DNA of 64,000 nucleotides, from NCBI RefSeq assembly GCF_025766255.1, contig NW_026516748.1:1-64000 (forward strand), read 5' to 3'. The first letter of the stretch is position 1. Each line of letters begins with the position of its first letter. This DNA comes from Zychaea mexicana. Taxonomy: Eukaryota > Mucoromycota > Mucoromycetes > Mucorales > Lichtheimiaceae. The position numbers and the translations under genes are program-made. Below the pieces are notes generated by a model. The model was not told where the DNA came from, did not search any database, and saw nothing but the letters and a program-made list of their open reading frames with translations. Shown here piece after piece: positions 57,222 to 64,000 of the stretch.

Positions 57222-57306
57222 TTGCAAGTTAATCCTTTGCAAGTTAATCCTTTGCAAGTTAATCCTTTGCAAGTTAATCCTTTGCAAGTTAATCCTTTGC
57301 AAGTTT
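57222..57306. repeat. 15-bp minisatellite, about 5.5 copies
   Basis: Perfect tandem copies of TTGCAAGTTAATCCT. Because the unit is a multiple of three it is open on the minus strand as repeated CKGLT, but the frame holding it is short and otherwise unconvincing. Confidence 0.95.
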
Positions 57307-59618
57307 TGAAGGATGTGGTCAAGCTTTGAAACAAGTGAGAGTGTTAAACCTTTCCAAATTATTAACTAGTATATGTGATTTGTCAAGGCTGTGCTGCCTG
57401 CAGCAATTAGACAAAATATCTGACAAGAATTATGTAGAGCTTTTTTTTCTGATAACTCGCAGCAACTGTTATGGTGGTGATTACTAAAACACAAAACACC
57501 GTAGGCATTTCCGTAGCAGTGTACAGCAGCTATAATCACCGCAACCCATATCCCAACCAGTATCATTACAAAAAGACATCTAATGCGGTGTCGCCTGTTT
57601 GTTGTTTACTAGAAATATGTATATGCTACTGCAGCCAAATTACAGATGATCACGATAAAAAAGCAAGGAACTGGTTATGTTAGTAGTAGCACACTACACA
57701 AACTGATTTCTGAAGCAATCAAATCAAGGAGGCAAAAGCCGCAACAAGAGCAACAATGGTGCGCAAAGATATTAGGCTACCTTTTTTATACCAAGTAACA
57801 ATTAGGCCTCTCAACACAGCCACCATCATCATCATCATCAGCAGCGCATCAAAACTGGTTTACGATGAGAAAGAAGTGGCCTTATCGAAAAGTAGGTAAA
57901 CGTGAGACTTGAAAGATGCTGTTGCTCTCGCTCTCAGCTCCTTTCTCTAATCCACCCCTCCTGCATACAACGCAGTAAGTTCTAGTAAGATCTATCTAAT
58001 TAATGTGGGAACACTAAGCATACCTATCCCCTTTCTTTTGAGTCGTTAAACATTAAAAAAGCGAACCTCATTTATAATTATTGTTTCATACACCAGAATA
58101 TAAGACAGGCTACTATACTTTCTTGTTAATACTACTGAGCAGCCATGTTTCCTATCGAGATACCAAGTCAGAAGAAAAAGATGAGTGGATATCGTAACCC
58201 CCACTACTAAGCATACCAGATCTACAGCGCATCGTCATAGCAACACAGAAGTATAAAGAAACTTCTCAGCGATAGAGCAAAGAGACGTCTGGATATACTC
58301 GTTTTCACTAGACCTCATGGTTAGTTCATCAGTAACAGTCACAGGCATCCACTTTAATATTTCACTATTCCATGTTTCTGTTCTTCTGATGACTATCAGT
58401 CAAGAGGACTGCATAAGTTTAGACAGCAGGCAGAAAGATGGTAAGGGGGTGGGGGTGGGGCGCACCAACAAAACGCTCGGGCGGCTGACTTGATCTTATA
58501 TCCGAACACCCACCCATCCGGTGCGAAACAAGAACGACTCGTCGTGTAACAATGTCGTGCTTTCTGTGATACATCACCCTCCTTCCTTGTTGAACAGCAA
58601 GTGCAACCATACACAGTGCATCTGCGCAGGACCATGGCGTCCTTCTTTGCAAGATAGAAAAAAAACGGGTTGCAAATAGCCAGTACGTCATCATGGGGCT
58701 GGTCACGTTTATACTCTGGTTGATGCTGCTGTTGTAGTTGTTGTTGTTGTTCTTGGTTGGTTGGTGGGTGGTGAGTTGTGGTTGTGTTGCTCGTCGCGAG
58801 TCATCCCGTCTTTGTGTCCGGCACGCTCAAAAGCGAAACGTGTGAACCTGGAAGCAACAAGGTGTGTTGAGAAAAGGGCTGAGACCCCCAGCAACGCCGG
58901 TTGGGTTTGTTGTTGCGCAGCAGCATGTGCAAAGACATAAGCCACAGTGTGTGTTTCCAAATCGGGCGTCTCTCTTTACCCCCCCCCCACTATCGCTCTC
59001 TCACTCAACCCAACCATACCCTGCCCCCCAAAATATAACGAAAAGGAAAAAAGTCCGCAGCACTTTTCCATATAAAACACAATTCCAAGTGGGCGTTTCT
59101 TTCTTTTTCCCTGATTTTCTCTTCTTGCTTATCTTTCTCGTTATTACTCGACTGCGGCTTCCGCTTCACGACACTCACCTCTTTGCCAATCACCCGCAAC
59201 ACTAACCAGCAACACAGCTCTCATTCACCACCAGCCAGCCAGCCCCTTTCCAGGTGTACCAACAAGACCAAAAGCAACAACAACAACAACAACAACAACC
59301 GTTCGACAACCGTGGACATGATTACCATTGCTTCAATCTTTTAAAAAGTAATACTCCAACAACCACTGTAAACACACTCCATCGATCGACTTTTCTACTC
59401 TTTCTGTTCATCTCCCATTCTCCCTTATCTTTGCCCCAATGTTTCAATAATTCTACCCTCTCTCTTCTACCCCCAGTCTAGTATAAAAAGAATATATTCC
59501 AGCGTAAAGAAGTAAGATATATATTTTTTAGCCTTTAACACAAAGCTTCCTCCCCTCTCCTCCCCCCTTTTTTTTTCACAGAGCCCAAACTCATCTTCCT
59601 TCCCCTTTCCCCTAACAA
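57307..59618. other. intergenic, cyclin 5' region
   Basis: 2.3 kb without a supportable gene. It contains short CAT/CAG runs (57828-57844), a pyrimidine-rich leader (58980-59610) and a (CAA)n tract at 59275-59299. The long pyrimidine-rich stretch directly before the ATG at 59619 suggests a long 5' leader or promoter. Confidence 0.45.
59275..59299. repeat. (CAA)n microsatellite
   Basis: Eight uninterrupted CAA units in the presumed leader of the cyclin gene. Confidence 0.9.
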
Positions 59619-61326
59619 ATGGTTGAATTTGATGTCCATGTTCCATCGACCACCACCTTTGAGCCCGCTCCGGCCCCCACCGGACCCGACGTGAGGGGCA
59701 CTGCTCCCGCTCCACTATCGTTCTATGCCCACCCTTGTACTTTCGATTATTACAACTCTACCGATCCGAATCTGTATTCGCTCAGCAACCCTCGCGCATA
59801 CTCTTCCGCCCTGCGACCATGTACATACGCCATTTCTGCTACGACTACGACAAATACGACGATGATGACCGACGACAATGCTTATCCTCGACCGCAACAA
59901 CAACAACAACAACAGCAGTATCACTATACGTCCGGTTTCAACAGTTCAAGAATACCATCAGCCACCCCCGCCACCGCCAGTAGTATCAGCAGTGTTAGCA
60001 GTACGTCCAGTAGCATCTTTAGCGCAGCCAGCAACACCAGCCTCGGCAGTGCCAGCAGTGCAGCTAGCAACCCTGCGAATACTTGCGAATTGTCATCGAC
60101 CGATGAAGAACCCTGTGAAAAGTACAGACAGTTTTTGCACTCATCACGACAGGAACGAACGGTGGTGATAGGCAAACTAGTGGGTGAGTACTGTGCAATA
60201 AACACGAGTTGAACGAGTGAGGAAGAGTGTAGCAGCGGATGAAGTAGATGTGAAGATGGGAGTAATGCTAGCCAAGTCAAGTGGCGGAAAAGAAAAGGAG
60301 ATTGTGTACACACATACACACGCACTTGCATACGTACTGCACCAGAGCACACACACACATTGTATACATACGCGAGCGAGCAAACGTGCGCCATTCTAGA
60401 CGAGCGACACCCGCTTTGCTGCTGCTCCCTTTTTCTCTCTCTCTCTCTCTCTCTCCATATTACTTCTCGCCACATAACACACAAGGACATAACTGTATGA
60501 TGTCTTGGTTGATCAGTCATCTCGATGGATAGTATTCTAAATAATCTCTTGACTGTTTGTAGACATTTCGGCCGAAATCATCGATTCGATATGGCATCCA
60601 AGATTCCTACAAGATAGCCAACGCCAGGCCAAAATTATGTCTACCCGCAACTTTATTCACGAGATCCTGAAACGCTCCAAAACCACCTACTCGACACTCC
60701 AAATAAGTCTTTTCTACCTGTTTCGAGTAAAGAAAGTTGTCCATGAACGTCTTGTCCGCCGTAACAACAATGCAACAGCTACTGCTGCTTCCGCCGCAAC
60801 GGTCGTCCTACCTCCTACTCCACCTTCATCACAAGCTTCAGATGACGACGACGACGACGACGACGAAAAACAGCTTCAGCAGGACCAGCTCCCAGAGCCT
60901 CCGCGTAAAAAGCAGAAACGACAGGTATCTGAACGGCTGGACGACATCGTGTGCTGTGGCCGGCGCATGTTTCTAGCGTCCCTCATGGTCGCATCAAAGT
61001 ATCTGCATGACAAGAACTATCGCAACCGCGCCTGGGCCAAGATCTCTGGATTGGACATTGATGAAATCAATGCGGCCGAGTTGGCTTTTTTGCGTTTGAT
61101 CGATTACAAGTTGTATGTCAGCAAGCCCACATTCGACAAGTGGTATACTTTGTTGCATGGTTATGTGCAGAAACAGCAGGATGGTATTGCCGCTACTGCT
61201 GCTGTTGCTGTTGCTCCTTCGAATAACAGTTTGGGCTGTAGTGACAGTGATAGTAGCACTACTGCTGGTACGAGTACCTCTTGTATTGCCGCTGATTCTT
61301 CCTCAACAATAAAAACGGATATCTGA
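59619..61326 (+). CDS. PCL-type (Pho85-family) cyclin
   Basis: Exons 59619-60183 and 60563-61326 give 442 residues. The N-terminal 170 are low complexity (Thr, Ser, poly-Gln). The cyclin box starts at DISAEIIDSIWHPRF and reads STRNFIHEILKRSKTTYSTL, FYLFRVKKVV, then, after an insert, CCGRRMFLASLMVASKYLHD, NYRNRAWAKISGLDIDEINA and AAELAFLRLIDYKLYVSKP. GRRxFLAxLxxASKxLxDxNYxNRAWAKISGL is characteristic of Pcl cyclins, which activate the Pho85/CDK5-like kinase in nutrient and Gcn4 control. A 60-residue insert (acidic DDDDDDDDEK, then RKKQKR) splits the box between helices. The 379-nt intron is long for this genome and carries CA and CT repeats. Confidence 0.88.
60433..60455. repeat. (CT)n tract in cyclin intron
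   Basis: About eleven CT units within the 379-nt intron. Related CA runs lie at 60305-60360. Confidence 0.85.
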
Positions 61327-62549
61327 TCGGAATGCACTGTTCTTTTTTTTTTTGCATACTTTTGACTACTATTGCTTCTCTTGCTCTTTCTCTCTCCCAC
61401 GCAAAACACACACGCACGTACATAAACGGAAGTAAACAAACGTTCAATAAGGCATGCTGCCTTATTCTCCCTTCCTCACCCCGCAAAAGTATCATCCCCT
61501 TTCTCTCTCAGGCGCAGTCCCTCCTCTCATTTCACAGGATTTTACCAACATGTTGGCGTTGGAGAGGTCTTTTATTGGCGGTAACTGGCATGAAAGATGG
61601 CAGTAGCAGAATTACGAAAGTCAAATGGCAGTTGGGAACTGTTATCAATGATTGAAAGTACGTTAACAATGCATGTGTATAACAAATAAAACGAACAGTC
61701 TGCAAAAGTATACGTGAAGATGATGACAATCTTGTTATACCTTACCCGGTTCACTACTGATGTCTCCGCCAAGTTCTATTATCATTCGTGTGGAATATAC
61801 GATAGATGGTGCTACCTGTATCAAATCAAACTCCAAAGATGTTTCTTAACATGTGCATGTATATACAATGTGTACTACCAATGAAGCATTTAACGTCTTG
61901 CTGTGCCATTAATCAAAAGCAAGATTTTCATAGATATAGCGTATGTTTTAAAAAAAATCAGTTTATGACTATGCCTCAAGTATCAGCGCCATTACTACAG
62001 GTGTTGCATATGTGTAGCAGTGACACATGCATTTGCAGATGTAGGCACTCGTCGAACAGCCTTTTTTACTATGATACAATCTTCGATAATTGATGACGGT
62101 GATGGATGTCGTCTTTTTAAAGCTCTTTTACATTGATTTTTAAAGTTGGGTACACTGTGGTCGGCAAATTTTCAAAAGTGAACATCTCCATCGGCACGCC
62201 AGAGATCGCACTTCTGGTTGTATAATCAATGAATGGATCGCTCTATTCACGGAACCACACCGGTAAATGCACAATTCATAATTTTCTTTCATAGAGAGGC
62301 TGGTCTCGTTTTCTGCAGCAAGCTGCTCCTCGAAAAGCATTTATTATAATAGTCAATTGATCAGCCCATGCTCAGGATAGTTACAAAACACTTCAAGAGA
62401 GTAGAAACGAAATCAATAAAATTTATTGTACACAAAGACAGAAGAAAACAAGTTTATTTATTATTGCTTGCAAATGGCCGGCTTGTATATGAATCCTTCG
62501 TTCCTCAAAGGAGAGGTTGCTCTCCCTTGGTCTCCCCAAGCCTCAGTTC
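61327..62549. other. intergenic, no gene recognised
   Basis: 3' region of the cyclin gene and an empty stretch. A plus-strand frame at 62368-62574 (KHFKRVETKSIKFIVHKDRR) has no support beyond being open. Confidence 0.4.
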
Positions 62550-63436
62550 CAAAGGAACCTACACCTCCCAATAACAAATCACTACAAATAGAAGAAGATG
62601 GGTGAGAGTAGTTTGTCAAGGGGGGAATTACGTGTATACTTACTTTGTGAGTGCACTGCGGTAAAGAACTTTACGGCTTGTAGTGCGCTCACCTACACCT
62701 CCCAATAACAAATCACTACAAATAGAAGAAGATGGGTGAGAGTAGTTTGTCAAGGGGGAAATACGTGTATACTTACTTTGTGAGTGCACTGCGGTAAAGA
62801 ACTTACGGCTTGTAGTGCGCTCACGGATAGGGCTCGCTGCAATAGCGACTCGTGCACTGCGTCACAAAGATCCTAATGAAAGTCGCAAATGTACGCCGAA
62901 AACAATAACGAATACTGAATCTGCACGTACACCCACTCGGACCCAAGTAGTAGAAGACAGCCCTCAAATAGAAGAAGATGGGTGAGAGTAGTTTGTCAAG
63001 GGGGGAATTACGTGTATACTTACTTTGTGAGTGCACTGCGGTAAAGAACTTACGGCTTGTAGTGCGCTCACGGATAGGGCTCGCTGCAATAGCGACTCGT
63101 GCACTGCGTCACAAAGATCCTAATGAAAGTCGCAAATGTACGCCGAAAACAATAACGAATACTGATTCTGCACGTACACCCACTCGGACCCAAGTAGTAG
63201 AAGACAGCCCTCAAATAGAAGAAGATGGGTGAGAGTAGTTTGTCAAGGGGGGAATTACGTGTATACTTACTTTGTGAGTGCACTGCGGTAAAGAACTTAC
63301 GGCTTGTAGTGCGCTCACGGATAGGGCTCGCTGCAATAGCGACTCGTGCACTGCGTCACAAAGATCCTAATGAAAGTCGCAAATGTACGCCGAAAACAAT
63401 AACGAATACTGATTCTGCACGTACACCCACTCGGAT
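62550..63436. repeat. tandem array of 134-bp and 247-bp units
   Basis: The segment starting AAATAGAAGAAGATGGGTGA recurs at about 62585, 62719, 62966 and 63213: one 134-bp step and then two 247-bp steps. The 247-bp unit is the 134-bp type with about 113 bp more (GGATAGGGCTCGCTGCAATA...). Copies are nearly identical apart from single-base differences (an extra T, one G missing, A/T at one site). Each unit carries an inverted repeat, GTGAGTGCACT against AGTGCGCTCAC. Neither 134 nor 247 is divisible by three, so the array cannot encode a repeated protein. Confidence 0.95.
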
Positions 63437-63572
63437 CAAGTAACAGAAGGCAACCCTTCAATAAAGAAGCTGAAAAGTGGTTTTTATTGGTATCGTTCAA
63501 TGAAGTGGAAAAGGTGGAAAAGATCTTTCGACAGTGAGGAAGAAGGAAATGCGCAGTCGAGTCCAGTTCTTT

Positions 63573-64000
63573 TGTAGGCGTCACAGTTTGACCTGTTTGA
63601 CCATCCGATGTTGCACAAGGATCGCGAGCAATGGATGGCAATCTCTCAAGGGCCATGCTTCACACAAATAACACCTGCACATTGTAGACGCTCTAGGCTC
63701 CATGTACACACTCGTCTCATCTCGCTACTTGGCAATCACGATGAGTTTCGCTCTTTTTCTGTTCACTTAAGCTTGCCTCTTATCGGTGTACCATATGCAA
63801 AGGGGCAAGAGTCGAGTGGGAACTCTTCAGAAGTGTGTGTAACACCAAGAATTTTTCCAGGGCACCAATTCAGATACCATGGAAATCGCTACAAGTTCAC
63901 TCCAAGTAAGTCAAAATATGCCACAGCGGCCGATTCAAAGAAAGAAGTGGCATTGACGGTCAAGGGACACAGCCGCAACAACCAGGATGTCGATGAACAG
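63573..64000 (+). CDS. partial ORF of unknown function, runs off the window
   Basis: An uninterrupted frame of at least 142 codons extends to the right edge. It can start after a splice acceptor (CTTTTGTAG|GCG) or at ATG 63611. It reads SQFDLFDHPMLHKDREQWMA, ISQGPCFTQITPAHCRRSRL, HVHTRLISLLGNHDEFRSFS, VHLSLPLIGVPYAKGQ, FPGHQFRYHGNRYKFTP and continues hydrophilic to the edge. It lies just right of the tandem array. The composition is protein-like and host-like. No domain is recognised, and the C-terminus is missing. Confidence 0.5.

Noticed and set aside
57125..57334. CKGLT-repeat peptide on the minus strand
   Set aside because: Open only because a 15-bp minisatellite is divisible by three. 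The flanks are not protein-like.
58709..58960. Thr-rich minus-strand frame
   Set aside because: Antisense reading of GTT/GTG-rich leader DNA of the cyclin gene. Low complexity, with no support.
62821..63656. Repeated 71- to 113-codon frames on both strands of the tandem array
   Set aside because: Unit lengths of 134 and 247 bp are not multiples of three, so these frames cannot be one repeated protein. They recur simply because the DNA is repeated.

Overview
The window is nuclear DNA of a filamentous fungus, most likely a member of Mucorales (Mucoromycota). The evidence is many short introns (mostly 50-130 nt) with GTAAGT-like donors, proteins of fungal type (Rce1, Dak1, an Ert1/AcuK-type zinc-cluster regulator, a Pho85-type cyclin, mL58), a carotenoid-cleavage-oxygenase homologue of the kind used in trisporoid and apocarotenoid biology, and fragments of what look like lineage-restricted repeated gene families. 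I cannot name the genus. Exon boundaries were worked out by hand: intron phases close in every spliced model listed, but none has been tested against RNA or homologues.

Layout. 1-9.2 kb is gene-poor, with a broken gene, a duplicated hairpin-forming repeat (1579-1882), two lineage-type ORFs (3590-4642), a Ty3/gypsy RNase H remnant (about 4966-5729) and an LRR-like remnant. 9.3-13.9 kb holds mL58, a four-exon gene of unknown function and RCE1 (minus). 14-24.5 kb is a transposon island: two inverted copies of a repeated sequence (about 13985-14447 and 22365-22825), an AT-rich block (about 16.05-19.93 kb) containing a TA-flanked MITE, a hAT-like element with another MITE nested in it, a palindromic array of AATAAGCAT motifs, broken host-like ORFs and a decayed IS630/Tc1-type transposase.

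24.9-53.9 kb is dense, ordinary euchromatin: class II aldolase, FHA-RING ligase, PRCC-family protein, AP-1 mu, a PPN2-like phosphatase, a MED9-like Mediator subunit, an AhpD-like protein, a 7TM receptor, a carotenoid-oxygenase-like protein, an Atg31-like protein, alpha-arrestin, a broken gene, ERT1/AcuK and dihydroxyacetone kinase. 53.9-59.6 kb is nearly empty apart from a 15-bp minisatellite. A PCL-type cyclin follows, then a 134/247-bp tandem array (62.55-63.44 kb), and an ORF running off the right edge.

Themes. Central carbon metabolism is represented by DAK1 and the gluconeogenesis-type regulator ERT1, which are convergent neighbours. Membrane traffic and signalling are represented by AP-1 mu, the arrestin, the GPCR, RCE1 and the polyphosphatase. 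The most interesting locus is the tandem pair at 36.6-41.7 kb: a seven-helix receptor followed after 170 bp by a carotenoid-oxygenase homologue that appears to lack two of the four iron-binding histidines. Next to it is a 188-residue protein resembling Atg31, an autophagy subunit usually regarded as yeast-restricted.
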